From Lachnospiraceae bacterium (GTDB lineage Bacteria; Bacillota; Clostridia; Lachnospirales; Lachnospiraceae): 64,000 nt of DNA. The stretch spans positions 1-64,000 of the forward strand of contig SVEJ01000002.1 in NCBI GenBank assembly GCA_015057435.1. Reading direction: 5' to 3'. Of this stretch, positions 9,165-18,195 are shown in pieces (position 1 is the stretch's first letter; the number at the start of each line of letters is the position of its first letter). Made by a program: the position numbers and the translations under genes. Below the pieces are notes generated by a model, which searched no databases, had not been told where the DNA came from, and worked only from the letters and a program-made list of their open reading frames with translations.

Positions 9165-9687
9165 CTAAATCAGTATTAATTCCTTCCAGATAATGCACCA
9201 ATGCACCACCCTCCGGTTTTATAAAATATTTCGGATCTAATTCTTCATACTTAAAATTCTTTGCATGCTTATCCCGTTCAATACGTTCCACATATTCCTT
9301 CAACACACGAAACGGCAGATAATAGTATTCATTCCGTGCTGTAAAATAGATAAGTAGAAAACTAACACCACCCTGTTCTTCAAAGCGCTGCATAAAGTTC
9401 AACTGGTGCTCATGAATATTACGCATAGGAAAAGTATCCGTGTTACATTCCTTTGCATCAAAACAAATCGGAATCCCTTGAACAACGCCAATATAATCAA
9501 CCGTAGAATCTTTTTCAAAATAAGCAAGCGTAATCTGTCTCGTAGACTGATTAATCTCTACCGGTGTAATTGGTGTCGGAATCTTTTGCACAAGTGCGAG
9601 ATTCTTTTCTGTATATATATCATTTGTCATGTTAATGAGTTCTTCGAAGGTGGAACCTCTAAGCCCTCTGGAATTCCATGTTCCCAT
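9145..9687 (-). CDS. recU: Holliday junction resolvase RecU
   Basis: RecU resolves recombination intermediates and is specific to Firmicutes and relatives, in place of RuvC. The 180-residue protein shows the family start (GTWNSRGLRGSTFEELI) and PD-(D/E)XK-type catalytic residues: VDYIGV (D64) and FDAKE (D77, K79). The C-terminal half (LIYFTARNEYYYLPF) also matches. It is slightly shorter than the B. subtilis protein (about 206). AGGAG precedes the ATG. It may be co-transcribed with the DUF3592-like gene 21 bp upstream. Confidence 0.9.
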   Translation of the reverse strand: MGTWNSRGLRGSTFEELINMTNDIYTEKNLALVQKIPTPITPVEINQSTRQITLAYFEKDSTVDYIGVVQGIPICFDAKECNTDTFPMRNIHEHQLNFMQRFEEQGGVSFLLIYFTARNEYYYLPFRVLKEYVERIERDKHAKNFKYEELDPKYFIKPEGGALVHYLEGINTDLVERKQS

Positions 9688-9708
9688 CTATTTCTCCTAA
9701 ACAATAAT

Positions 9709-10140
9709 CTATGCTATGTGATTATTTTCTTCCTTCTTCCCTATAATAAACAGGAGTATACCAACCCCTATCAACAACAGACATGGGAACAAAAGACCGA
9801 GGTTGTAGTAATTAACTTCTATATCCGTAATAACATTACTCGGATTTCCTTCCTCGTAATAAACACATATCGCATCTCCTACTTTCATCTTAGATGCATC
9901 TTCACTAAAGGAAGTAGTGTAATCAACACCATCCACTGTATATTTTACATAAGCCCTATAGGTCACTCTTGCTTTTGTACCATTAACTTCAGAAACATAT
10001 GTCACATAACCTGTTGTTGTCTCTGCACTGTCAACAAATGTTTTGTATTTCATTCTTATTCCAACAAGAAACAAGCACATAAATACTGCAATAGCAATTG
10101 TTACAATACCCATATTTTTTTTATTTTCAATGCTAGACAT
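9709..10140 (-). CDS. DUF3592-like membrane protein
   Basis: A 143-residue protein with one N-terminal membrane segment (about 11-27), an extracytoplasmic beta-rich domain (TTGYVTYVSEVNGTKARVTY to DAICVYYEEGNPSNV) and a C-terminal membrane segment (about 113-132). The pattern of a short beta domain between two helices, with a YYxxxNP-type motif, is that of DUF3592. Function is unknown. GGGGGAGAAGG lies upstream of the ATG. It lies between recU and the pseudouridine synthase on the same strand. Confidence 0.6.
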   Translation of the reverse strand: MSSIENKKNMGIVTIAIAVFMCLFLVGIRMKYKTFVDSAETTTGYVTYVSEVNGTKARVTYRAYVKYTVDGVDYTTSFSEDASKMKVGDAICVYYEEGNPSNVITDIEVNYYNLGLLFPCLLLIGVGILLFIIGKKEENNHIA

Positions 10141-10186
10141 AATCCTTCTCCCCCTTGCTAATAAAGATAATTAACTTTTTGTGACC

Positions 10187-11248
10187 TCATTTGCTTTCTC
10201 CTTTATTAATTGACATATGCAAGCTACGTATGATACACAAAAACTCATCTGATAAAGTTGCACGTATTGTTTGATTTTCTATCTGCTTTGCAACTTCTAA
10301 TCCACTCGGAAATGTTATTTCATATGCATGCAACAACTGATGTTTTAACCCGAATTCTTTCTTTGTTATCGCATTCACACTTTTTAATCCATATTTGCCA
10401 TCACCAATGATTGGATGACCAACCGAACGCAAATGGGCTCTAATCTGATGTGTTTTTCCTGTAACTAGTTTTACTTTTAATAGTGTAAAATCAAGATTGC
10501 CAAAGCGTCCATAATCTATCGGTTCATATTGTGTTTCAATAAATGCAGGTTTTTCTACTCCATTTTTTGTAGTTTCATCTATCGTTTGATACACAACAAC
10601 CTGGTTATGACTTGCTTTCTTTGTCAAAAATCCTTTGATGGTACTTGCTTTTTCCACCTTTCCGGATACAATCGTCAAGTAATATTTGTCAAGTGTTCTG
10701 TCTTTTAAAATCCTCGACAACATCTGTGAGCCTTTCAAGGACATACCTGCTAATATTATACCACTCGTATTACGATCCAGCCTATTACATACAGAAGGTA
10801 CAAATAACGTATCCGCATTATTCTTGGTGTGATAATAATCCACAATCCGTTCGTTCAATGAATAGTCATCCGGCTGCGCTTTTTGTGAAAGAACACCTGC
10901 CGGTTTATTCAAGATGATAATATCTTCGTCTTCATATAAAATCGGTATACCGGCTAACGAATCCCTAACAGGCGGTTTCGATTGTAGAATTGATTGCTGT
11001 TTAACAGTAAAGGTCGGTACTTTACCATCTTTCCGAAAATTCATAATTGCTTCATCGGACATGAATATTTGAATTGTATCTGTCGCATTTAAGACTTCAT
11101 TACCTGTCGCTTTTCCTTTATTGAGTTTGATATTCTTCTTACGAAGCATCTTATAGATAAAACTTTGTGGTGCCCCATCAAGATATTTTCCTAAAAACTT
11201 ATTGAGGCGCTGTCCTTCATTGGCTTCATTAATAATAATCTCTTGCAT
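10187..11248 (-). CDS. RluA-family pseudouridine synthase with S4 domain
   Basis: The protein isomerises specific uridines in RNA. It has an N-terminal S4 RNA-binding domain (about 12-65) and a synthase domain (about 100-330) with the RLD signature CNRLDRNTSG; D158 is the expected catalytic aspartate. NKPAGVLSQ near 114-122 and KTHQIRAHLRSVGHPIIGD are further hallmarks. At 353 residues it is somewhat longer than RluD types. The exact target (RluC-, RluD- or YtzG-like) cannot be told. AGAGGA precedes the start, 8 bp after the stop of the upstream transporter, so the two are probably co-transcribed. Confidence 0.88.
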   Translation of the reverse strand: MQEIIINEANEGQRLNKFLGKYLDGAPQSFIYKMLRKKNIKLNKGKATGNEVLNATDTIQIFMSDEAIMNFRKDGKVPTFTVKQQSILQSKPPVRDSLAGIPILYEDEDIIILNKPAGVLSQKAQPDDYSLNERIVDYYHTKNNADTLFVPSVCNRLDRNTSGIILAGMSLKGSQMLSRILKDRTLDKYYLTIVSGKVEKASTIKGFLTKKASHNQVVVYQTIDETTKNGVEKPAFIETQYEPIDYGRFGNLDFTLLKVKLVTGKTHQIRAHLRSVGHPIIGDGKYGLKSVNAITKKEFGLKHQLLHAYEITFPSGLEVAKQIENQTIRATLSDEFLCIIRSLHMSINKGESK

Positions 11249-11256
11249 ACAATCCT

Positions 11257-12165
11257 CTATTTCTTTTCGTTCTTCTTCTCAGGTAACTGTGCCAAAATTA
11301 TAGCTATAAACATAAGTACACAGCCAAGCATTTCTAACATCGAAATCTTTTCTTTTAATATAATCATTCCTGACAACAGTGCAAAAACCGACTCCAAACT
11401 CATTATCATGGAAGCAACTGTAGGTTCTGTGTACTTTTGCGCAACAATCTGTAATGTATAAGCTACGCCACATGATAACACTCCTGCATAGAGAATCGGA
11501 ATCGCACATTGTAAAATCAAATCCAAATCAATTGTTTCTGTTAAAAGCATTCCGGGTAAAGAAATCAAACCGCAAACAAATAGCTGAATGCAAGATATTA
11601 CAACACCATCAATCTTTTGCGATACCTTATCTACAAACGTAATGTGAAATGTAAATGCTACAGAACAAAGTAGTACAAGCATATCACCTTTATTCACCGT
11701 AAAATCCTCGCCGACACACAGTAGGTACAAACCAACAATTGCTAATATGACACCAAACCATACAATCGCATGGATTTTTTTTCCGAGCAAAAGACCTAAC
11801 AATGGAACCAGAATAATATATAATGCGGTTATAAATCCTGCTTTTCCTGCAGTTGTATATACCATACCCATTTGTTGTAATGTTGTACCTGCGAACAGAC
11901 AGATTCCGCAAACTGCACCACACAACAAGGTATACTTCCAAGAAACATTTTTTCGAACCGAATTCTCCACATCTGTTTTATTCTTCAAAAATCTTGAACG
12001 AAAGAACAAAAAAACAAGAAGTGTAACTCCTCCTACAATGCTACGAATCCCATTAAATGTTAATGGTCCTATATATTCCATTCCGGTACGTTGTGCAACA
12101 AATGCACAGCCCCAGATAAACGCTGTAAGCAACAGCAATATATTCCCTTTCATATTCTGCGTCAT
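11257..12165 (-). CDS. EamA/DMT-family transporter
   Basis: A 302-residue polytopic protein with about ten predicted membrane helices in two EamA repeats, of the drug/metabolite transporter superfamily. It begins KGNILLLLTAFIWGCAFVAQR, the typical first helix with W and G/A pattern; the second repeat begins near MLVLLCSVAFTFHITFVDK. The substrate is unknown; relatives export amino acids or metabolites. The start at 12165 has AGGATAGAG. It lies upstream of the pseudouridine synthase in one transcription unit. Confidence 0.82.
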   Translation of the reverse strand: MTQNMKGNILLLLTAFIWGCAFVAQRTGMEYIGPLTFNGIRSIVGGVTLLVFLFFRSRFLKNKTDVENSVRKNVSWKYTLLCGAVCGICLFAGTTLQQMGMVYTTAGKAGFITALYIILVPLLGLLLGKKIHAIVWFGVILAIVGLYLLCVGEDFTVNKGDMLVLLCSVAFTFHITFVDKVSQKIDGVVISCIQLFVCGLISLPGMLLTETIDLDLILQCAIPILYAGVLSCGVAYTLQIVAQKYTEPTVASMIMSLESVFALLSGMIILKEKISMLEMLGCVLMFIAIILAQLPEKKNEKK

Positions 12166-12204
12166 GCTCTATCCTACTTTCTTTCGAATTATGATATAAG
12201 ATGA

Positions 12205-12954
12205 TTAAAACATCCAATTATGCGGAAACAACTTGCTTGCAAAATAAACTGCTTTCATCGGCAATCCATATATCGATAATTCTTTTCCTTCTTTTGCATC
12301 ACGTAAGGCTTGTCTTACCACAGGTGCAGCTTCTACCGTTACAAACTGTTTTAACAATTTGGGTTCTTTTCCCACATTGGAAATTGCCAAAAACTCTGTA
12401 TCAACCGGACCCGGACAAACAACCGTTACAATAATATTACGGGCATTTAATTCCTTTCTTAATGCCCGCGAAAAACTCAAAACCATTGACTTAGTTGCTG
12501 CATATACCGCAAACTCTCGTTGTGGTAAAAACGCTGAAGCAGAGGCAATCTGAATAATATTGCTTTTATCTTTCATATATGGTAATACGGTATGCGTTAT
12601 AGCAATTAAGCCCTTACAATTCACATCGACCATATTCAAAGCATCACTTGTTGCAATTTCATCAAATCTTCCTGCTTTACCAACACCGGCAGCATTAACA
12701 AGTAGACGTACTTGTGGACACTCTGTTGTTAAAGCCGCTTGTAACACTGCCAAATCTAATTCTTTCGTAATATCTAGTGAAAAGATCCTTATCGGAATAT
12801 TCTTCATCTTATCACTTAATTCTCTTAACTTCTCTTCCCTTCTGGCAATTACCCAGATTTCATCTACTGATTTCAAACATGTATCTAATTGTAATACAAA
12901 TTCTTGTCCCATCCCCGATGAAGCACCGGTTACAATCGCAATTGTTTTATTCAT
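12205..12954 (-). CDS. Short-chain dehydrogenase/reductase
   Basis: A 249-residue classical SDR. The Rossmann motif TGASSGMGQEF (T-G-x3-G-x-G) is at the N-terminus, NAAGVGKAG follows, and the catalytic YxxxK appears as YAATKSMVLSFS with the serine in IASASAF. It is probably NAD(P)-dependent; the RREEK sequence after strand 2 suggests NADP preference. The substrate is unknown. AAAGGTGA supports the ATG at 12954. The preceding rsmF-like gene ends at 12966, so the two are tightly spaced. Confidence 0.85.
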   Translation of the reverse strand: MNKTIAIVTGASSGMGQEFVLQLDTCLKSVDEIWVIARREEKLRELSDKMKNIPIRIFSLDITKELDLAVLQAALTTECPQVRLLVNAAGVGKAGRFDEIATSDALNMVDVNCKGLIAITHTVLPYMKDKSNIIQIASASAFLPQREFAVYAATKSMVLSFSRALRKELNARNIIVTVVCPGPVDTEFLAISNVGKEPKLLKQFVTVEAAPVVRQALRDAKEGKELSIYGLPMKAVYFASKLFPHNWMF

Positions 12955-12965
12955 ATGTTCACCTT

Positions 12966-14351
12966 TTACATCCATCTCCAGCCCGGTAGATATTTGTTTT
13001 TAATCGTTCCGCGGTTTGCTTTTCCAAAGCCAAGCGGATACTCCAAAACACATATTAAACACAAGCCATCTTTTATATTATCTTCTGTCTCTGATAATTC
13101 TATCGTCTCACCTTTCAAATATCTTATCACTCTGTCATCATCTGCTTGTAAACGAATGACATTCGGATATGTATGCGCTTTCAAAAACATTGCCAATGAT
13201 TGACTTGGTTCAAAGCGATTTTTCTTCATCTCCCCCATATATAATCCACAACGAAGTATACGTAACCCTTTGACATACGGCATTTCTTTCGGAATATAAA
13301 AAACACGTTCTTTTTGTACATCAATTCTCGACATATCAAACGGATAATCAATGGATTCTATAAATGCCTTTGCGTCAGGACTTAGTTTTTCTTTCGAAAA
13401 TACATATTCTGAAGATGCAATACACTTCATGTTGTCATTCGTTATGCGCTTTTTCACCATTGCAACAAAATGGCCTTCACCATTAATTCGATGTGGCCAT
13501 AATCTTCTGCATTTCCTTAATTCCTCATTACCGGTATTGCCCCATTCAGGATGCCCCTCATCAAAACCTTCTACCATCGGTAATTCTTCAATATATAACG
13601 AATCATCTAATGATAACAGATATTCAACGGATTGCTCATTCTCTTCTTTTGAAAAAGTACACGTAGAATAGATAATTGTTCCGCCTGGCTTTAGCATTGT
13701 TACAGCTTCTTTTAATATAGATCGTTGCAAACCTACAAACAAATCAACACCATTACTTTCCCATGCTTTTGTCATATTAGATTGCTTACGAAACATTCCT
13801 TCTCCGGAACACGGTGCATCAATCAATATTTTATCAAAAAATGCAGGAAAACGTTTTGCTAATTCATTCGGTGGTTCACTCGTAACCAATGCATTTCCCA
13901 CACCAAACACTTCGATATTCTTTAATAACGCCTTTGCTCTGGAATTACTAATATCATTCGTAACAAGCAATCCCGTTCCGTTTAACTTTGCAGCTAGTTC
14001 CGTTGATTTACCTCCGGGTGCTGCGCACAAATCAAGAACCACATCCCCAGTTTCAATCGGTAATAGACTTGCTGTTGTCATAGCAGAGGGTTCCTGAATA
14101 TAATATAAACCGGCAAAGTAAAAAGGATGTTTCGCCGGTTTTTCGTTTTTTTCATAGTAAAATCCATTCGAACACCAAGGTACCGGTTTTAATTCATATG
14201 GTGAAATTGCAAGAAAGTCATCGACAGAAATTTTAGAAGTATTAACACGTAATCCTTGAAATGCTTCACACTCAAAAGAGGCCAGATAATTTTCATAATC
14301 CGGCCCTAACATAGATTTCATTTTTTCTTCAAATGCTATTGGTAATTCCAT
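12966..14351 (-). CDS. RsmF/RsmB-family rRNA cytosine-C5 methyltransferase
   Basis: A 461-residue SAM-dependent RNA m5C methyltransferase. The SAM-binding loop is DLCAAPGGKS (107-116), and both catalytic cysteines of the NOL1/NOP2/Sun family are present (C180 in DAPCSGEGMFRK, C230 in STCTFSKEEN). The C-terminal 150 residues match the RsmF-type extension. The likely target is 16S rRNA, by family knowledge. GGAGG 5 nt upstream favours the ATG at 14351 over the frame's first ATG. Genes upstream and downstream are on the same strand. Confidence 0.88.
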   Translation of the reverse strand: MELPIAFEEKMKSMLGPDYENYLASFECEAFQGLRVNTSKISVDDFLAISPYELKPVPWCSNGFYYEKNEKPAKHPFYFAGLYYIQEPSAMTTASLLPIETGDVVLDLCAAPGGKSTELAAKLNGTGLLVTNDISNSRAKALLKNIEVFGVGNALVTSEPPNELAKRFPAFFDKILIDAPCSGEGMFRKQSNMTKAWESNGVDLFVGLQRSILKEAVTMLKPGGTIIYSTCTFSKEENEQSVEYLLSLDDSLYIEELPMVEGFDEGHPEWGNTGNEELRKCRRLWPHRINGEGHFVAMVKKRITNDNMKCIASSEYVFSKEKLSPDAKAFIESIDYPFDMSRIDVQKERVFYIPKEMPYVKGLRILRCGLYMGEMKKNRFEPSQSLAMFLKAHTYPNVIRLQADDDRVIRYLKGETIELSETEDNIKDGLCLICVLEYPLGFGKANRGTIKNKYLPGWRWM

Positions 14352-14417
14352 ATTATCCTCCACATATATACTAAAAAGCGGTTGCTTCGTGTTTCACACT
14401 TTAGCACTCGACAAGTT

Positions 14418-15221
14418 TTAGTATAGACTCTGTGCTTTATAGCCTTCAGAAATAATATCAAGCTGTTTAGAAAAGCGCTCTAATTGTTCAAAATCCTCTG
14501 ATTGATACACTTTATAAAACTCATCTTGAATCTTTAATACTTCTCGTTTGCTGGCTACTTTATACAGATTCTGAATATTAATTAGAATATCCGAGACAAT
14601 TGTAGCCTTAATCTGGAAAATATTCTGCGCATCCATAATCTCATCACGCACAGCACCCATCTCCTGATCAAGAACAATAATCGCATCTGATGCCTTTAAC
14701 AGTTTTTCTTTAATATGGGATGGCATATTACCCTTATACTTATATTGTAAAGAGTGTTCAATTGTAGCCCAGAAATTCATCGCTAATGTACGAATCTGAA
14801 TCTCTGCCTGAATACGTTTTGTACCATCTAATGTATAGACATCATAATAGATAATCATATGATAACTACGATATCCACTTTCTTTCATGTTGTTGATATA
14901 ATCTTTTTCCGTAACAACTTCCATATCTGTACGCTTATGTATGATTTCAACAACTTTTTCAATATCCTCTACAAACTGGCACATAATTCGAATACCTGCC
15001 ATATCTGATATACGATCATCTATCTCTTCAATTGCTATATTTTTCTTTTGCATCTTATCCAAAATACTGGATATCTTTTTCACACGACCGGTTACTTGCT
15101 CAATCGGTGAATATAACCCTGCGTTTCGATACTCTTCAATAATATGATTGAATTTTACAACCAACTCATCAACCGCTAATCTATATGGGTCAAGTATCTC
15201 TCGCCAAAGCTGAATTTCCAT
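14418..15221 (-). CDS. Small alarmone synthetase (GTP pyrophosphokinase, RelQ-like)
   Basis: It synthesises (p)ppGpp from ATP and GTP/GDP. The 267-residue protein contains only the synthetase domain: DMAGIRIMCQF, ESGYRSYHMIIYY and the EIQIRTLAMNFWATIEH signature, followed by a basic YKYKG. There is no HD hydrolase, TGS or ACT domain, so it is a SAS rather than RelA/SpoT. RelQ (YjbM) is the closest type by length and motif order; RelP cannot be fully excluded. GATGAGGTGA lies upstream of the ATG, and an extended -10 promoter lies about 110 bp upstream. Confidence 0.9.
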   Translation of the reverse strand: MEIQLWREILDPYRLAVDELVVKFNHIIEEYRNAGLYSPIEQVTGRVKKISSILDKMQKKNIAIEEIDDRISDMAGIRIMCQFVEDIEKVVEIIHKRTDMEVVTEKDYINNMKESGYRSYHMIIYYDVYTLDGTKRIQAEIQIRTLAMNFWATIEHSLQYKYKGNMPSHIKEKLLKASDAIIVLDQEMGAVRDEIMDAQNIFQIKATIVSDILINIQNLYKVASKREVLKIQDEFYKVYQSEDFEQLERFSKQLDIISEGYKAQSLY

Positions 15222-15330
15222 ATGCTGTCACCTCATCCTTTTATTCATTATATTGATTTTGTTTACCCTGTAATTACAGATATATCGTATCTATAATCGC
15301 TTCTCCACCACTTATACATACTTACGCGTT

Positions 15331-15359
15331 ATTATAACATAAAACGGCAGAAAATAAAA
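15331..15359 (-). promoter_or_regulatory. Promoter of the alarmone synthetase gene
   Basis: On the minus strand TATAAT (15331-15336) is preceded by an extended TG element; the -35 region (TTTTAT, 15354-15359) is poor but spaced 17 bp. It lies at the 3' end of the M23 peptidase gene. Confidence 0.5.
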
Positions 15360-15362
15360 CAA

Positions 15363-15974
15363 TCACTCCGAATTTATTTTCGACAAAAAAGGATATGGAT
15401 TCAAGGTATTTTCATTACCATTTTTATCTTTTATATAAATTCCAAAATGCAGATGAACAGGAAACTTTCCTTTTGTTCCTTCTTCACCTTCACCACTATT
15501 TCCCATAAAGCCTAAAAACTCGCCGGCTTTCACATCTTTCCCCACATACAATCCCGGAACATAAGAATCAAAATGTGCATAATAGTAATAAATTCCACTA
15601 TTCGCAAGAATTCCGATTCGATATCCGCCAAGATATAACCAGCCAATATTTTGAATTACACCATCTGTCGCACTTACAATCGGTATGACACCTGTCTTAT
15701 TTCTCTTATACATGATATCCAAACCTTCGTGCTTACCATTTATTCTGGAATTTCCATAATCATCTTCCATTGTAATTTCATTACAATACTGTTGCATAAC
15801 AGGAAAACATTTTATATCATCTTCAATCATACGTTCTGTCTTATCTTGATATTTTCTTTTCTCATTTTCCTTCATTCCGGTTTTTATAATATTGGATTGA
15901 AGAACAATAATCCCACATGATTCAAATAACACAATAACAAGTATGATACAGACACGAATTCGCGATTTTCTCAT
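15363..15974 (-). CDS. Membrane-anchored M23 family metallopeptidase (LytM-like)
   Basis: The 203-residue protein has an N-terminal membrane segment (about 7-28) and a C-terminal M23 domain. Zinc ligands are visible: H82-x3-D86 (HEGLD) and the HxH pair H174/H176 (VHLHFG), with H134 in YAHFDS. All catalytic positions appear intact, so it is probably an active peptidoglycan endopeptidase outside the membrane. The ATG at 15974 follows a GGGGGG ribosome site and a T-run that are also the 3' arm and tail of a terminator-like hairpin. That is an unusual overlap. Confidence 0.82.
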   Translation of the reverse strand: MRKSRIRVCIILVIVLFESCGIIVLQSNIIKTGMKENEKRKYQDKTERMIEDDIKCFPVMQQYCNEITMEDDYGNSRINGKHEGLDIMYKRNKTGVIPIVSATDGVIQNIGWLYLGGYRIGILANSGIYYYYAHFDSYVPGLYVGKDVKAGEFLGFMGNSGEGEEGTKGKFPVHLHFGIYIKDKNGNENTLNPYPFLSKINSE

Positions 15975-15976
15975 AA

Positions 15977-16009
15977 AAAAACCCCCCATTTAATATATGA
16001 GAGGTTTTT
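15977..16009 (-). terminator. Terminator-like hairpin overlapping the M23 gene ribosome site
   Basis: An 11-bp stem including G-U pairs (15999-16009 with 15982-15987 and adjacent A-run) is followed on the minus strand by seven T and then at once by the M23 start codon. It ends the amidohydrolase transcript and could also hide the ribosome site. Confidence 0.55.
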
Positions 16010-16027
16010 AAATAAAGAACAATAAAA

Positions 16028-17326
16028 TCAACGTAATTCATGTTCTATACGTCTAATAATATAATTAGCTTTTTCATAAACAGAAAGTACATCATACGCA
16101 TCACAATAGGAACCATTGGCATACAATATCTTTCCTGCAATCATTGTCATCAAAACATTATCATTACTACCGCTATATACCAGATTATTGACAAGATGAT
16201 TCATCGGCTGCATATTCGGCTTCAACAAATCAATCAAAATCAAATCCGCCTGCTTTCCGGGCGCAATACAATCACAATCATCCAAATGTAAAAGCTTGGC
16301 ACCATTATAAACAGCCATAGTTAACACTTGTTCCGGTGAAACAGCCGCTGCATCATTGTATTTGACTTTTTGTAAAGCGGAAACAAGATACATTTCTTTA
16401 AAAAAGTTCAAACTATTATTACTAGCCGGTCCGTCCGTTCCGATTGCAACAGAAATTCCCCGCGAAAGATAATCTTTAATTGGGGCAATCCCGCTTGCTA
16501 ACTTTAAGTTAGAAGAAGGATTGGTCACAACAAAGATTCCTTTTTGCTGCATGATATCCATATCTTCTTCGTTTGTGTATAGCAAATGATGTCCTGCACC
16601 ACCATATTCAAACATAGAGAGCTGATTCATCAACTGAATCGGCGTAACACCGTGTCGTTCAACACACGCTTTAACCTCATCCATTGTTTCACTATTATGC
16701 ATATAAACCGGCGCTTTCAAGGATTGACTTAACTGTGCAATCCCTTCTAATAGTTCTTTGCAACAACTATACTCTGAATGAAATCCTAATCGATAATCTA
16801 CTAACGGATGCGATTGATAAAATATTTTGTAATCGCTTTCTAACGTATGTAACGCATCTTTTACACCGGACGGTTCTCCGAACACTGTACCAGATAACAC
16901 AACTCGAAATCCCATATCTTTACAAGCTTTTGCAATCATGTGCGGATAAAAATACATTTCGAAGCTCGTTGTAATACCACTTTTTATATATTCTAGAATT
17001 GCTAATTGCATTAACGTATAGATATCTTCTTCTAAAAGCTTTGCTTCAGCAGGAAATATCATCGTATTAAGCCATTGATGTAACGGTAAATCATCCGCAA
17101 AAGAACGCAAAAATGTCATCGGTCCGTGTGCGTGACAATTCTTAAATCCCGGCATTAACAAATTACCCATACAATCAATTTGCTGATCAAACGACTCTGT
17201 AACATCTGTTAAAGTTCCTTTGATAACTTGTTCGATTCGATCATTCAGAATCCAAACTTCACCCTCAAACCAATCAAATCCATTTTCCATTGCTAAAATC
17301 TTAGCATGATACAAACGTATTCGCAT
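16028..17326 (-). CDS. Amidohydrolase, probable MTA/SAH or adenosine deaminase type
   Basis: A 432-residue TRZ/ATZ-family amidohydrolase. Metal ligands are present: H65 and H67 (NCHAHG), H183 (GFHSEYS), the HNSET motif (H210, E213) and D298 in GTDGPASNN. This arrangement fits 5-methylthioadenosine/S-adenosylhomocysteine deaminases and their close relatives. The gene is 27 bp downstream of purine nucleoside phosphorylase, which would take the resulting inosine-type nucleoside. A salvage role is therefore likely, but the exact substrate is not proven; guanine or other aminohydrolase activity is possible. AAGGAGGG precedes the ATG. Confidence 0.78.
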   Translation of the reverse strand: MRIRLYHAKILAMENGFDWFEGEVWILNDRIEQVIKGTLTDVTESFDQQIDCMGNLLMPGFKNCHAHGPMTFLRSFADDLPLHQWLNTMIFPAEAKLLEEDIYTLMQLAILEYIKSGITTSFEMYFYPHMIAKACKDMGFRVVLSGTVFGEPSGVKDALHTLESDYKIFYQSHPLVDYRLGFHSEYSCCKELLEGIAQLSQSLKAPVYMHNSETMDEVKACVERHGVTPIQLMNQLSMFEYGGAGHHLLYTNEEDMDIMQQKGIFVVTNPSSNLKLASGIAPIKDYLSRGISVAIGTDGPASNNSLNFFKEMYLVSALQKVKYNDAAAVSPEQVLTMAVYNGAKLLHLDDCDCIAPGKQADLILIDLLKPNMQPMNHLVNNLVYSGSNDNVLMTMIAGKILYANGSYCDAYDVLSVYEKANYIIRRIEHELR

Positions 17327-17353
17327 ACTATCCCTCCTTATGCAGAGATATCT

Positions 17354-18175
17354 TTACATCATGGATATTGCTCGTTTTACTAATGCCTGGAATTTCGGAG
17401 CAACGGCATCTGCCGCAGCCTTTACCTCTTCATGGCATAGCGGAGTTTCATTGATTCCTGCCGCAAGGTTAGAAATAAATGAAATACCACAAATCTTCAT
17501 CTTCATATGATTTGCTACTATCGCTTCAACTACGGTACTCATACCAACAGCTGATGCTCCAAGCATTTTACACATACGAATCTCAGCAGGTGTTTCATAA
17601 CTTGGACCTGTAAGCTGAAGATAAACTCCTTCTTTCATCGTTATATCAAGTTCTGAACTTGCTTTCAAAATAACTTCTTGTAAATCCTTATCATATACTT
17701 CACTCATATCAGGAAATCTTGTTCCGAGTTCATCCTCATTTTTACCTAACAACGGATTGGGTACAAAACACGCAATATGATCAGTAATTAACATCAAATC
17801 ACCACATTGAAAACCATTACCCATTCCTCCGGCTGCATTTGTCAAAAATAAAGTCGTAGCGCCCATTGCACGCATCAAACGAATTGGAAGAACAACTTCC
17901 TCCATCGAATAACCCTCATAATAATGTACACGACCTTGCATGATTACAACCGGCGTTTTTTCAATATAGCCAAATACAAATCTTCCCTTGTGTCCTGCCA
18001 CTGTAGACTGCGGAAATCCATCAATTTCCGAATAATCAATACTTTTAACAATCTCAATCTGTTCAGCAAGCTCACCTAACCCTGATCCAAGAATCAAAGC
18101 AACTCTTGGAACAAAATCTGTCTTTTCTCTAACACAAGCCAAACATTGATTCACCCTTTCCAATACAACGCCCAT
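17354..18175 (-). CDS. Purine nucleoside phosphorylase (trimeric type)
   Basis: A 273-residue PNP-I enzyme that cleaves inosine and guanosine with phosphate. Motifs include LILGSGLGELAEQI near 27-40, VAGHKGRFVFG with the phosphate-site histidine, VHYYEGYS, TNAAGGMG and the purine-site TGPSYETPAEI. The length matches the family. In B. subtilis the punA gene clusters with deoB and pdp, as it does loosely here (deoB at 23.9-25.1 kb, pdp at 22.4-23.8 kb). The ribosome site is TGGGGG. Confidence 0.93.
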   Translation of the reverse strand: MGVVLERVNQCLACVREKTDFVPRVALILGSGLGELAEQIEIVKSIDYSEIDGFPQSTVAGHKGRFVFGYIEKTPVVIMQGRVHYYEGYSMEEVVLPIRLMRAMGATTLFLTNAAGGMGNGFQCGDLMLITDHIACFVPNPLLGKNEDELGTRFPDMSEVYDKDLQEVILKASSELDITMKEGVYLQLTGPSYETPAEIRMCKMLGASAVGMSTVVEAIVANHMKMKICGISFISNLAAGINETPLCHEEVKAAADAVAPKFQALVKRAISMM

Positions 18176-18195
18176 TCGTATATACCCCCACAGTA

